A DNA stretch of 64,000 bases from GCA-003244245 sp050699635 (GCA_050699635.1 JBOHFK010000004.1:1-64000); one strand, 5' to 3'. Counted from the stretch's first letter, positions 51,996 to 60,831 are shown. Translations and numbers: made by a program. The notes: generated by a model not told the origin, from the sequence alone.

Positions 51996-52046
51996 TAAAA
52001 CCTCCGTCCCACTAAAACCTCCGCCCCACTAAAACCTCCGCCCCAC
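51993..52046. repeat. 17-bp tandem repeat spanning the dinB start
   Basis: Three units of 17 bp (51993-52009, 52010-52026, 52027-52043) plus a partial fourth. On the minus strand each unit reads GTG GGG/A CGG AGG TTT TAG: a start, four codons and a stop. The stop overlaps the next GTG as TAGTG, and each unit also supplies a GGAGG five bases before that GTG. The last GTG is the dinB start. Confidence 0.93.
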
Positions 52047-52076
52047 TGGAGCCGCCGCCCATGACAGGCCCGTTAG

Positions 52077-52092
52077 CCGAACATGTGTTCGA
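52077..52092. promoter_or_regulatory. LexA (SOS) box upstream of dinB
   Basis: CCGAACATGTGTTCGA matches the LexA consensus TCGAAC-N4-GTTCGA with one mismatch and is the exact reverse complement of the box at 7793-7808. It lies between the dinB start and the end of the upstream methyltransferase gene. Confidence 0.82.
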
Positions 52093-52102
52093 TTCATCTA
52101 CT

Positions 52103-52843
52103 CTAGCCGATCGTCGGACGCCGAGCCAGCACGTGCAACCGGCTGGCAATATCACGCAGGGGCGCTTGTCCGGCTGCGGCCAACTCCAGCTCCGCAAGCT
52201 GATCGGCGGCACCGGAATGAGCCTCCAGCACACCGCCAGGCACCAGGTCGGCGACTACCCCATCGCCTTGCAGCAGCTCGACACCCAGCCCGCTGGACTC
52301 GAGTAGCGCAGTAAGGCGCCCGATGTCGAAACGGCGCAACACTGGGTCGGACCCACCGAGCCGGTCATCTGGATCCTCCAATAGCCGGAGCGCCTCAGCA
52401 AAGCGTCCGGCCAGCGAGCGAACCAGCACCGCCGCGTACCGGTTGGCCACCAGGACCGAAACGGCGCCACCGGGCGCGGTGGCGTGGGCGAGTGCCACAA
52501 CCGCCGCGCTGGGATCTTCAACCACCTCGAGGACACCATGGCCGAGTACGAGATCAGCGCTGGCTGCCGGCACCACATCGGCCAGCGAGTCGGCATCACC
52601 CTGCACCGGGTTCACCCGCTCCTGCACACCAGCATCGGCGGCCCGGCGGTGCAGGGTGGCCAGCGCATTGGGGCTCGGTTCCACGACCGTGACCAGGCAG
52701 CCGGATCTGGCCAGCGGCACGGCCCACCCGCCGCTGCCACCACCCACATCCAGCACCCGGGGGTCGGCGCCCAGCCGCAGGCGTGCCGCAGCGACCTCGG
52801 CCTCCAAGGCTCGGTGTACCGCGCCGGCTCGCATTCCCAGCAC
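52103..52843 (-). CDS. SAM-dependent methyltransferase (CmoA/MenG-like fold)
   Basis: 246 residues, GTG start (an ATG at 52834 is an alternative). SAM motif I is RVLDVGGGSGGWAVPLA (~29-45), with VVEPSPNALATLHR as motif II and DLVLGHGVLEVVEDP later. The substrate is unknown. It is upstream of dinB on the same strand, but the LexA box between them argues for separate control. Confidence 0.87.
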   Translation of the reverse strand: MLGMRAGAVHRALEAEVAAARLRLGADPRVLDVGGGSGGWAVPLARSGCLVTVVEPSPNALATLHRRAADAGVQERVNPVQGDADSLADVVPAASADLVLGHGVLEVVEDPSAAVVALAHATAPGGAVSVLVANRYAAVLVRSLAGRFAEALRLLEDPDDRLGGSDPVLRRFDIGRLTALLESSGLGVELLQGDGVVADLVPGGVLEAHSGAADQLAELELAAAGQAPLRDIASRLHVLARRPTIG

Positions 52844-52939
52844 CTTAGAGGCCCAGCATTTCCAGAGGTTGCGAGACCGTGGTCACTCCGGCAACCCCGG
52901 GGGAACACCGGAGAAACCCGGGCACCATAAGCTGCCCCG

Positions 52940-53758
52940 GTGCGAACCGTGGCCGTGCTCAGCCTCAAAGGCGGCGTGGGCAAGACCTCCGTCGTACTGG
53001 GATTGGCCGGCGCGGCTCAGCAGCGGAACATCCGGACCCTCGTCGTGGACCTCGACCCGCAGGGCAACTGCACCGCCACCCTGGATCCTGATGCGACAAA
53101 ATTCACGCTGGCCGATGTACTGACCGATCCGAGACGCTCAGTGCTCAGGGACGCTATCGGGCCCAGCGCGTGGGGTGAGAACCTGGATGTCCTGGTCGGC
53201 GGCGAGGAGACCGAGGCGCACAACCGACCGGATCCCGATCGCGCCGGACTCGGTCGCCTCGACCAGGCGCTGTCCAAGCTCGACGGGCTGGCCGACAGCC
53301 CGTCGAGTTACCGGCTGGTACTGCTGGACTGCCCACCCTCGCTCGGCCAACTCACCCGTTCGGCGCTGGTGGCCGCCGACCGGGCGCTGCTGATCACCGA
53401 ACCGACGATCTATGCGGTCGCCGGCGTACAGCGCGCTTTCGAAGCCGTGCAGGCCGAGCGGGCGCACAACCCTGACCTGCAACCTCTCGGGGTGGTGATC
53501 AACCGGGTCCGGGCACGCTCCAGCGAGCACAGTTATCGAATCAGCGAACTTCGGGAGATCTTCGGCCCGTTGGTGCTGTCCACCGTGGTGCCGGACCGCT
53601 CGGCGGTCCAACAGGCCCAGGGGGCCGGGTTACCGATCCAGCGCTGGGCGACTCCCGGCGGGCGGGACGTCTCAATAGCCTTTGACGTGCTGCTGGCCCG
53701 GATGCTGCGCACCAGCCAGCTACGACGTCGCACCCACACCGACCTGGCCCAGACATAG
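52940..53758 (+). CDS. ParA-family ATPase
   Basis: 272 residues. Deviant Walker A KGGVGKTSVVLGLA (~10-23) and VVDLDPQGNCTATL (~40-53) define the ParA/Soj type. LVLLDCPPSLGQLT (~126-139) is the Walker B region. No parB partner is adjacent, so it is probably not the chromosome-segregation ParA but one of the isolated actinobacterial ParA-like proteins, with unknown cargo. Confidence 0.9.
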   Translation: MRTVAVLSLKGGVGKTSVVLGLAGAAQQRNIRTLVVDLDPQGNCTATLDPDATKFTLADVLTDPRRSVLRDAIGPSAWGENLDVLVGGEETEAHNRPDPDRAGLGRLDQALSKLDGLADSPSSYRLVLLDCPPSLGQLTRSALVAADRALLITEPTIYAVAGVQRAFEAVQAERAHNPDLQPLGVVINRVRARSSEHSYRISELREIFGPLVLSTVVPDRSAVQQAQGAGLPIQRWATPGGRDVSIAFDVLLARMLRTSQLRRRTHTDLAQT

Positions 53759-53893
53759 CCCCGTAACGCTCAAGTCCCCTCCCGCGTGTCGTGCTCCCGT
53801 GCACGTTGCGTCGAGCTCCCGTGCCCACCGTGTCGCCCGGCATCGGCGTGTGCAGTCCTTCCCCGGTCACATCGGCGGTACACGCAGCCAGGT

Positions 53894-53920
53894 TGTCACA
53901 GCCAATGGCGCCATCTCGTC
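53894..53920 (+). promoter_or_regulatory. ECF41-type promoter upstream of doxX
   Basis: TGTCACA (53894-53900), 16 bases, then CGTC (53917-53920) match the promoter reported for ECF41 sigma factors. It is 34 bases upstream of the doxX start. The ECF41 sigma gene lies directly downstream, so autoregulation of a doxX-sigma unit is likely. Confidence 0.8.
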
Positions 53921-53953
53921 TCTGGTGGAGAGCCGAACCTGGAGGTGGCGCCG

Positions 53954-54322
53954 ATGAACACCGTTGTATGGGTCTGCCAGGGACTGTTGGCGGTCCTGTT
54001 CCTGATATCCGGTAGTGCGAAGATCAGCATGTCGAGGGAACGGTTGCTGGCGACGGGCCAGACCGGGATCGCTCCGTTTCCCATGCCTCTGGTACGTCTC
54101 GCTGCCGCTGCTGAGCTGCTCGCCGCCGTGGGCCTGATTGTGCCCTGGGCGAGCGGTGTCCTGCCGGTGTTGACCCCGATCGCAGCGGTCGGATTGGGCG
54201 CGGTGATGATCGGCGCGGCAGGCTCGCACCTTCACCTACGCGAACCACGCACCGCCGGGCTCAACGTGGTAATCCTATTCGTGTGCGTCCTCGTCGCCGT
54301 GGCCCGATTCACCGGACACTAA
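53954..54322 (+). CDS. DoxX-family membrane protein
   Basis: 122 residues with four helices. It starts MNTVVWVCQGLLAVLFLISG and includes SAKISMSRERLLATGQTG, the DoxX-like pattern. DoxX-like proteins are frequent partners of ECF41 sigma factors and are thought to act in redox or envelope functions. Preceded by a matching ECF41 promoter. Confidence 0.87.
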   Translation: MNTVVWVCQGLLAVLFLISGSAKISMSRERLLATGQTGIAPFPMPLVRLAAAAELLAAVGLIVPWASGVLPVLTPIAAVGLGAVMIGAAGSHLHLREPRTAGLNVVILFVCVLVAVARFTGH

Positions 54323-54397
54323 CTTCGCCACAGTGCAAGAAAATTCATGTGCGCAGCACTGTGAAGGAGTCGAACTGTTACAGAAAGAGTCAACGCA

Positions 54398-55327
54398 ATG
54401 GGGAGATCCTCGGTGAACTCGCTCGATCTTGAAGATCTCTATCGCGATCTTCGTCCCTTTGGTTTCGCGATTGCCTACCGTATGCTCGGCAGCGTCAGCG
54501 AGGCGGAGGACGTGGTACAGGAGGCATTCATCCGGCTGAGCCACTCAACTGATGAGAAGATCAATAACCCGAAGGCTTACCTCGCGACCGTCACCACGCG
54601 CCTGGCGATCGATGTGCTCCGCTCGGCTCGCATGCAACGCGAGACTTATGTCGGTCCCTGGTTGCCAGAACCACTGGTCAAAGACTACGCAACGGACGTC
54701 GCTGAGGTCGCTGAAACCGCCGAGTCGCTAACCATGGCGTTCCTGATCATGCTTGAGCAGCTCTCGCCCATCGAACGAGCAGTGTTCCTGATGCGGGAGG
54801 TGTTCGCCTACGAATACGATGAGATCGCGCGGATCGTGGGCAAGAGTCAAGCGAACTGCAGACAACTCGCGAGGCGAGCCCGTCAGCGAATCGAAAACGG
54901 CAAGCCTCGCTTCGAGGCGTCTGGTGAGGAACAGGCCACACTCGCCCAACGATTTTTCGCCGCCTGCCAGGACGGCGACGTCGACGGACTGGTCACGTTG
55001 CTCGCCAGCAATGCCGCCTTCTACGGCGATGGCGGTGACAAGGGCACCGGCGTGCCATATCCAGTCTATGGCCGCGACAACGTGGTGACGCTCCTGCTGG
55101 GGCTGTTTCGAGTTTCCCGCCGACTCGACGTGCAGCTACAGGCCGTCGAGGTCAACGGCCAGCCGGGTGCCAAGTGCCTCGACTCCGCCGGCGGCCTGAT
55201 CAGTGTCCTCAGCCTGGACATCGCGGATGGCGCGATCCACGTCGTCCGCTCGATCGTGAATCCCGAGAAGCTCCGACATCTCGGGGCCCTGTCGCCGATC
55301 GGCCGCCGGGCCCAGAAGCCAAGCTAG
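54398..55327 (+). CDS. ECF41-group RNA polymerase sigma factor with SnoaL-like C-terminus
   Basis: 309 residues. Sigma region 2 (~14-80; GSVSEAEDVVQEAFIRL) and region 4 (~115-170; LSPIERAVFLMREVFAYEYD) are followed by an NTF2/SnoaL-like domain (~180-300). The group markers WLPEPL (88-93), DGGDKG (211-216) and NPEKL (288-292) are present. In this group the C-terminal domain, not an anti-sigma factor, controls activity. No anti-sigma gene is found here. Confidence 0.93.
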   Translation: MGRSSVNSLDLEDLYRDLRPFGFAIAYRMLGSVSEAEDVVQEAFIRLSHSTDEKINNPKAYLATVTTRLAIDVLRSARMQRETYVGPWLPEPLVKDYATDVAEVAETAESLTMAFLIMLEQLSPIERAVFLMREVFAYEYDEIARIVGKSQANCRQLARRARQRIENGKPRFEASGEEQATLAQRFFAACQDGDVDGLVTLLASNAAFYGDGGDKGTGVPYPVYGRDNVVTLLLGLFRVSRRLDVQLQAVEVNGQPGAKCLDSAGGLISVLSLDIADGAIHVVRSIVNPEKLRHLGALSPIGRRAQKPS

Positions 55328-55351
55328 CGGTAGCCGGCACCGAGAACCGGA

Positions 55352-56176
55352 TCAGCCCTGGCCGGGCTGTGGCTGGCCCTGCGGGGGCAGCACCTGCTTC
55401 GGCGCGGTGGGTTGCGGCGCCGGCTCACCGGCAGTGACCTCGCCCGCAATCGGCGCTCCACGGATCGAGGCGCGAATCTGTTCCAACCGGGACCGGCCAG
55501 CCATGTCGAGCGAGGACTGTTGCACCTCCAGCATGCGGCCCTGCACCGAGTTCTGAGCGAGTTCGGCCGCCCCGAGCGCGTTGGCGTAGCGGCGCTCGAT
55601 CTTGTCCCGTACCTCGTCCAGGGAGGGCGTATTGCCTGGCGCAGCCAGCTCGGTCATGGACTGCAGCGAGGCGGAGACCTGCTCCTGCATCTTCGCCTGT
55701 TCCAACTGGGAGAGCAGCTTCGTCCGCTCCGCGATCTTCTGCTGCAACACCATCGCGTTGCGCTCCACCGCCTGCTTGGCCTGACCCGCGGCCTGGAGCG
55801 ACTGGTCGTGCAACGTCTTGAGGTCCTCCACGGATTGCTCCGCGGTGACCAACTGGGTGGCGAAGGACTCCGCGGCCTGCTCGTACTGCTGTGCCTTCGT
55901 CTGATCGCCCTGGCCCCGGGCCTCGTCGGCGAGCACCAGCGCTTGCCGGGCTGACGATTGCAGCTTCTCGATCTCACCGAGCTGCCGGTTGAGCTTCACT
56001 TCCAGCTGGCGCTGGTTACCGATCACAGCGGCGGCCTGCTGGGATAGTCCCTGGTGTTGCCGCTGTGCATCCTCGATGGCCTGCTGGATCTGGACCTTTG
56101 GATCGGCGTATTCGTCGATCTTGGACGAGAACGCTGCCATGAGGTACTTCCAGGCCTTCACAAACGGGTTGGCCAT
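55352..56176 (-). CDS. pspA: PspA/IM30 phage-shock protein
   Basis: 274 residues from the ATG at 56176. The membrane-binding N-terminal helix starts MANPFVKAWKYLMAAFSSKI, and a long coiled coil (~25-220) follows. A Gln/Pro-rich tail (~245-274) is an actinobacterial extension. PspA protects membrane integrity under stress. It is downstream of clgR, which activates it in Mycobacterium. Confidence 0.95.
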   Translation of the reverse strand: MANPFVKAWKYLMAAFSSKIDEYADPKVQIQQAIEDAQRQHQGLSQQAAAVIGNQRQLEVKLNRQLGEIEKLQSSARQALVLADEARGQGDQTKAQQYEQAAESFATQLVTAEQSVEDLKTLHDQSLQAAGQAKQAVERNAMVLQQKIAERTKLLSQLEQAKMQEQVSASLQSMTELAAPGNTPSLDEVRDKIERRYANALGAAELAQNSVQGRMLEVQQSSLDMAGRSRLEQIRASIRGAPIAGEVTAGEPAPQPTAPKQVLPPQGQPQPGQG

Positions 56177-56370
56177 CTCCTGCGCTGCCTCTCTTCGTGA
56201 CCAATCGGGCCTAGCTTCCCGCGCCCGACCACGGCCCGCCCGGCAGGCCCAACTCAAGCCGGCCGGTGGAGCCGCATGCTAGCTCCATGGTGTCAGGTGC
56301 TCGGCAACGCTTCCACCGACCCCAGGGAGAACCAGGGGTTATCCCTGACCTCGACCCCACCGGTCGGGCC
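56177..56370. other. clgR-pspA intergenic region
   Basis: 194 bases containing a possible short stem (ACCCC...GGGGT type) but no clear promoter motif or ClgR box I can support. Confidence 0.35.
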
Positions 56371-56652
56371 TCAGGCAGCGACCAGCTCGGCTGCGAGGGT
56401 ATCGGGCATCTCGGGCAGGTACACCGGACCGAGATCGTCAGCAACCCGCCGCAGCAGCTCGTCCAGCGGCAGATCTAGAGCGTCACAGATCGATGCGAGG
56501 AGTTCGCTGGAGGGCTCCTTGCGCCCTCGTTCAACCTCAGAGAGATATCCCAGACTGACCCTGGCGATCCGGGAAACCTCGCGCAGCGTGCGTTGCTGCG
56601 AGGTCCGCGTCCGGCGCAACCGGTCGCCGATGGCCTCCCGCAGCAACGTCAT
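56371..56652 (-). CDS. clgR: ClgR-type XRE regulator
   Basis: 93 residues, one HTH domain: TLREVSRIARVSLGYLSEVE, then RGRKEPSSELLASICDAL. Length, sequence and position between pgsA and pspA match ClgR, the activator of clp protease and psp genes in actinobacteria. The C-terminal Ala-rich end (AAELVAA) is typical of ClgR, where it makes the protein a ClpP substrate. Confidence 0.93.
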   Translation of the reverse strand: MTLLREAIGDRLRRTRTSQQRTLREVSRIARVSLGYLSEVERGRKEPSSELLASICDALDLPLDELLRRVADDLGPVYLPEMPDTLAAELVAA

Positions 56653-56775
56653 TGCGATTCCCTCCAGATTTTCGGGTCAGGGTACTCCAGATCAGCGTGC
56701 TCCCCTCCTACCGTACTCACCAGCCGGCCGGCCGGGCGTCCGCCGTGGGCGAACGCCACCGGGATCGCACCACGG

Positions 56776-57369
56776 CTACGGCAGCGCGATAGCCCGGCGG
56801 CCGGAGGCGCGCAGCCGCAACGCACGTACCACGTAATCGACGCCGGTCACCATCGTGAGCACCACAGCGATGCCCATCGCCGCCCAACGCGCTGGTTGCG
56901 CCGCCAACGGAAGCGGTAGCACGTAGAGCACGATCGCCACAGCTTGGGCAAAAGCCTTGACCTTCCCACCACGGCTGGCCGCGATCACTCCATACCGGAG
57001 TACCCACAATCGCAGCGCTGTCACGACCAACTCCCGGGCCGCAATCGAAATGGTGACCCACCAGGTCAGCTCGCCCAGCAGACTCAGGCCGACCAGTGCG
57101 GATCCGATCAGCGCCTTGTCGGCGATCGGATCGGCAATCGTGCCAAAGTCAGTGACCTGCCCACGCCGCCGAGCCAGATCGCCGTCGAACCGATCGGTGA
57201 GCGAGGCGACGCTGAGGATCACCGCTGCGGTCAGCCGCCAGGCCGGATTGGTGCCGTCCTGGACGAACAAGGCGACCACGAATACCGGTACCAGCACCAA
57301 CCGGGACATGGTCAGCACGTTCGCCAGGTTCCACAGTGGCACCCCGGCCGGTGGCTGCGGCGGGCTCAC
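56776..57369 (-). CDS. pgsA: CDP-diacylglycerol--glycerol-3-phosphate 3-phosphatidyltransferase
   Basis: 197 residues from the GTG at 57369, overlapping the rimO stop (GTGA). The CDP-alcohol phosphatidyltransferase motif D-x2-DG-x2-AR-x8-G-x3-D-x3-D is met by DRFDGDLARRR, then GQVTDFGTIADPIAD. Five to six membrane helices. It makes phosphatidylglycerophosphate for anionic lipids. Confidence 0.93.
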   Translation of the reverse strand: MSPPQPPAGVPLWNLANVLTMSRLVLVPVFVVALFVQDGTNPAWRLTAAVILSVASLTDRFDGDLARRRGQVTDFGTIADPIADKALIGSALVGLSLLGELTWWVTISIAARELVVTALRLWVLRYGVIAASRGGKVKAFAQAVAIVLYVLPLPLAAQPARWAAMGIAVVLTMVTGVDYVVRALRLRASGRRAIALP

Positions 57370-58796
57370 CGAGCGCCACCGGGCGGGGCGACCAGCTCGA
57401 TCGGCTCGACGACCAGATCGATGCCCTCGGCAGCGATCACCTGACAGCGCACCAGATCGCCCACCGCGAGCCCGTCGGCTCCCGGCCCGACCAGCACACA
57501 CTCACCGTCCACCTCAGGGGCCTGGTGCTCGGCCCGCCCGGCAGGCTCGCCTGCGGCGTCTTCGACCAGCACATCGACGGTCTCCCCGACCCGTTCTTCG
57601 GCGCGCTGTGCGGTGAGCTGCTCGACCAGCTCGCTGATCCGGGCGACCCGCTCGGCGATGGTGTCCTCATCGTGCTGCCCGGGCAGGCCGGCGGCCTCGG
57701 TGCCGTCCTCGTCGGAGTAGCCGAATACCCCCACCGCGTCCAGCCGTGCCTCGGTGACAAAACGCTCCAGTTCTTCCAGGTCGGACTCGGTCTCTCCCGG
57801 GAATCCGACGATCACGTTGCTGCGCACCCCCGCCAGGGGCGCGTACTGGCGGATCTGATCCAGCAAGGCCAGGAAGGACTGCCGCGAGCCGAACCGGCGC
57901 ATCCGGCGCAGCACCGGCTCGCTGGCGTGCTGGAAGGACAGGTCGAAATAGTTGGCCACTCCGGGGGTGCCGGCGATGGTGGTCACGAGAGAGGGACGGG
58001 TCTCGGCCGGCTGCAGGTAAGACACCCTGGTACGTAGGATGCCGGGGACGCCTGCCAGCCGGCGCAGCAACTCCTCCAGCGCACCCGGCTGGCCGAGGTC
58101 CTTGCCGTAGGACGTGGAGTTCTCGCTGACCAGAATCAGTTCCCGCACCTCCGTCCCGGCCAGCCAGGCCGCCTCAGCCAGCACATCGTCGATGCGGCGG
58201 GAGACGAACGCGCCGCGGAAGGTGGGGATGGCGCAGAACGCGCAGCGCCGATCGCAACCTGACGCGATCTTCAGCGGGGCGACCGGCGAATCGTCCAGCC
58301 GCCGGCGCGGTACCCGGGGACCCCAGCCGTGCCCGGGCAGCGCCGGCCCGGCGGCCAGAGCAGCGGGCCGGGATGCCGGGGTGATCGGTAGCAGGGTGCG
58401 CCGATCGACCGGTTGATGCGCAGGCACCGCTCGACCTGCAAGCACGTCGTGCAGCCGGCCGCCCAGATCCGGGTAATCGTCGAAACTCAGGATCGCATCG
58501 GCCTCCGGCAGGCTCGCCGCCAATTCGGCGCCATAGCGCTCAGCCAGGCAACCCACTGCGACAACCTTGGCGCCGGTATCGGCGGCCGCGAGTAGGGTGT
58601 CGATGGAATCCTTCTTCGCAGCCGCAACGAAACCGCAGGTGTTGACCACCACCACGTCGGGCGCGCCGTCGTCGGCGTCGACCACCTCCCAGCCGTCCGC
58701 GGTCAGCCGGCCCGCCAGCTCCTCGGAGTCGACCTCATTGCGGGCGCAGCCCAGCGTGACCAGTGCAGCGCGGGGGGATGGTGGCGAGGCAGGCAC
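57366..58796 (-). CDS. rimO: Ribosomal protein S12 methylthiotransferase RimO
   Basis: 476 residues, GTG start. The N-terminal UPF0004 domain has three Cys (17, 54, 83). The radical SAM motif C-x3-C-x2-C is CDRRCAFC (Cys181, 185, 188). The TRAM domain is at the C-terminus (~405-470). It thiomethylates S12 Asp. The rimO-pgsA-clgR order is conserved in actinobacteria. Confidence 0.94.
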   Translation of the reverse strand: MPASPPSPRAALVTLGCARNEVDSEELAGRLTADGWEVVDADDGAPDVVVVNTCGFVAAAKKDSIDTLLAAADTGAKVVAVGCLAERYGAELAASLPEADAILSFDDYPDLGGRLHDVLAGRAVPAHQPVDRRTLLPITPASRPAALAAGPALPGHGWGPRVPRRRLDDSPVAPLKIASGCDRRCAFCAIPTFRGAFVSRRIDDVLAEAAWLAGTEVRELILVSENSTSYGKDLGQPGALEELLRRLAGVPGILRTRVSYLQPAETRPSLVTTIAGTPGVANYFDLSFQHASEPVLRRMRRFGSRQSFLALLDQIRQYAPLAGVRSNVIVGFPGETESDLEELERFVTEARLDAVGVFGYSDEDGTEAAGLPGQHDEDTIAERVARISELVEQLTAQRAEERVGETVDVLVEDAAGEPAGRAEHQAPEVDGECVLVGPGADGLAVGDLVRCQVIAAEGIDLVVEPIELVAPPGGAR

Positions 58797-59139
58797 GGGC
58801 TCAGCGTATCCGGACGCCCTCCATGGCCAGGCACACCAGCTGCCCGCAGACCAACTCAGCGGGATAGTGGGGGGCAGCAGGTCACGCGGGCCCTCCGGTT
58901 TCGCTCAACGAACTCGACCCGGGCACGCCGCGAACACTCACCCCTTGGCGTAGCGGGAAGCACCCCACCAGTCCACGACGGCTCCGTTCGGATGAGCCGC
59001 CGACCGTGCGCCGGCGACTGGAGCGATGGTGCGACCGCGGCCTTGCCATCGGTTGGCCGCGGTCGTGGCAAGCCGGCGGCAAGGCACCCGGGAGATCGTG
59101 ATGGTCGCAATGGAACAAGTCTTGGACCACGAGGAGGCC
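58797..59139. other. Intergenic region between rimO and the SnoaL-like gene
   Basis: 343 bases between divergently read genes; GC-rich with open but uncoding frames. I see no RNA gene, repeat or clear promoter. Confidence 0.4.
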
Positions 59140-59547
59140 ATGATGTACGACAACCAGAGCGATGGACCCGTCGAGCGGTACCTGGCGGCCATCGAGGGCG
59201 CGGCGATGGCCGGCTGCGACGCGTTGAGCTCAGAGGTGACGCTGGACGCCACGGTGCCCAACTGGCGTTTCAGCGTCCGCGGTGACGCCGCTGTGCGGGC
59301 CGAGTTGTCCCGCTGGTACGCCGATGTGGGGAGTTTCGAGGAGCTGAAACGCACGCCGCTGCCCACCGGGGAGCTGATCGAGTTCACGCTTCGCTGGGAG
59401 CAGGGGGGCGTGCCGCACGCCGTCCACCAGGTCCATATCGTCGAGTTGACGGGCGGCCAGATCTCCCGAGACCAGGTGTGGTGCGGGGGACGGTGGCCGG
59501 CGACGCTGCTGGCCGAGATGGCCGAGGCCGCAGATGTCACCGCCTGA
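59140..59547 (+). CDS. SnoaL/NTF2-like protein
   Basis: 135 residues from the ATG at 59140 (second ATG 59143; GAGGAGG lies just before, ATG 59101 is an alternative). MYDNQSDGPVERYLAAIEGA at the start and the cone-shaped fold pattern (DATVPNWRFSVRGDAAVRAE, HQVHIVELTGGQI) suggest an NTF2/SnoaL-like domain. Overlaps the next gene by 14 bases and is likely cotranscribed. Confidence 0.7.
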   Translation: MMYDNQSDGPVERYLAAIEGAAMAGCDALSSEVTLDATVPNWRFSVRGDAAVRAELSRWYADVGSFEELKRTPLPTGELIEFTLRWEQGGVPHAVHQVHIVELTGGQISRDQVWCGGRWPATLLAEMAEAADVTA

Positions 59548-60520
59548 GACTGTTCCCCGCCTAGACGACCTGCTCGTCGCGGCAAGCAGCCGAGCGCCTT
59601 GGGTGCCTGAAGACACCAAATCGGGTGCCCGTTTCGAACGGGTCGTCATTGACGGCCAGCGCTACGTGCTGAAGTACCAGGATCCCCGGGACGACTGGCT
59701 GCTGCGAGCCAGTGGCGACCCGGGCGAGCGCTACGTTCGCCTGTGGGAGGAGGGGCTGTTGGGCCGCATGCCTGACGTCATCGACCCGGCGGTGGTCGCT
59801 GGCAGCTTCGCCCGTGGCGTGGGCATGGTCCTGCTGCGTGACGTCACCGCCCAGCTGCTCCCGCCCGGCCGGCCGTTCTCGACTGGGCAACACACCCGCT
59901 TTGTGGACCACATGGCCGCGATGCACGCCTCCTTCTGGGGCTGGCGGGACGAGGTCGGGCTCACCCCGCTGGCCACCCGGTACCTGATGTTCTCTCCCAC
60001 TGTGGCGACGGCCGAGGCGGCCCTGGGCTCAGCGGCGGTGGTGCCCAAGGTGATGGCGCAGGGCTGGGCCAGGCTGCCGGAGGTGTCCGCCCGTCTGGCC
60101 GATCTAGTGCTGCCGCTGCTGGACGACCCCGCTTCGCTGGTCACCGCCCTCGGCGCGGTGCCCCACACCCTCGTGCACGGTGACTGGAAAGCCGCCAACC
60201 TGGGCAGCCACGCCGATGGACGCACGGTCCTGCTTGACTTCGGGGAGGTGCCCGGGGAGGCGTCGCCGCTGGCAGACCTGTCTTGGTACCTGGCGCTCAA
60301 CACCGACCTGCTGCCCGAGACCAAGGACGAGGCGATCACCACCTACCAGCACGCCCTGCACCGCCACGGGATCGCGACGACCGGCTGGTGGGACGCCGCA
60401 GTTGCGCTTGAACTGCTCGCGACGATGGTCCAGTTCGGGTGGGAGAAGGCGCTCGGCGGCCCTGGTCCGGAACTGGCCTGGTGGGAGGCCCGGGCGGCGG
60501 AGGGCGCCCGCTGGCTGTGA
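59534..60520 (+). CDS. Phosphotransferase with aminoglycoside-kinase fold
   Basis: 328 residues. The APH/choline-kinase family pattern is visible: RYVLKYQDPRDDW (ATP-binding Lys), HTLVHGDWKAANLG (~211-224, Brenner motif, catalytic Asp) and VLLDFGEVPGEASPLADLSW (metal-binding DFG-like). The substrate may be a small molecule or a natural product. It lies upstream of a methyltransferase fragment and near a large pathway regulator. Confidence 0.85.
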   Translation: MSPPETVPRLDDLLVAASSRAPWVPEDTKSGARFERVVIDGQRYVLKYQDPRDDWLLRASGDPGERYVRLWEEGLLGRMPDVIDPAVVAGSFARGVGMVLLRDVTAQLLPPGRPFSTGQHTRFVDHMAAMHASFWGWRDEVGLTPLATRYLMFSPTVATAEAALGSAAVVPKVMAQGWARLPEVSARLADLVLPLLDDPASLVTALGAVPHTLVHGDWKAANLGSHADGRTVLLDFGEVPGEASPLADLSWYLALNTDLLPETKDEAITTYQHALHRHGIATTGWWDAAVALELLATMVQFGWEKALGGPGPELAWWEARAAEGARWL

Positions 60521-60831
60521 CGACCGCCTACGACGCCCTGGCACCCGGTGAAGGCGGCGGGCGACGCCGTCCTCGCCTCCTGGGGCTGGGTCCCGCCCGC
60601 CTGGGCCTGCTGGATGCCCAGTCGGTGGTCGCCTACCGCCTGGCCCTGCCGCACATCGCCCCCTGGGTGGACATGCTTGCCGCGCCGGCAAGGGCAGCGC
60701 TCGTCCGTCAAACCCTTGTCGCGGTCGGGCCGCACGTCCAGGGCTGGCGACCCGCAGCGATCCTGCTCGCCGGACGCGTCAGACCTCAGCCCAGCCGGCG
60801 ACCTGCTTCGCGGTCCAGCGCTGCGGAGTGA
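60517..60831 (+). pseudogene. Methyltransferase C-terminal fragment
   Basis: 105 codons from the GTG at 60517, overlapping the previous stop (GTGA). The start MTTAYDALAP resembles a class I methyltransferase, and the end WRPAAILLAGRV resembles a methyltransferase C-terminal strand. The whole SAM-binding core between them is missing. It also overlaps the end of the convergent regulator gene, consistent with a truncated remnant. Confidence 0.45.

Noticed and set aside
52940..53758. Chromosome partition ParA with a missing parB
   Set aside because: No parB-like gene or parS site nearby and no origin-linked genes; an isolated ParA-like ATPase is a better reading.
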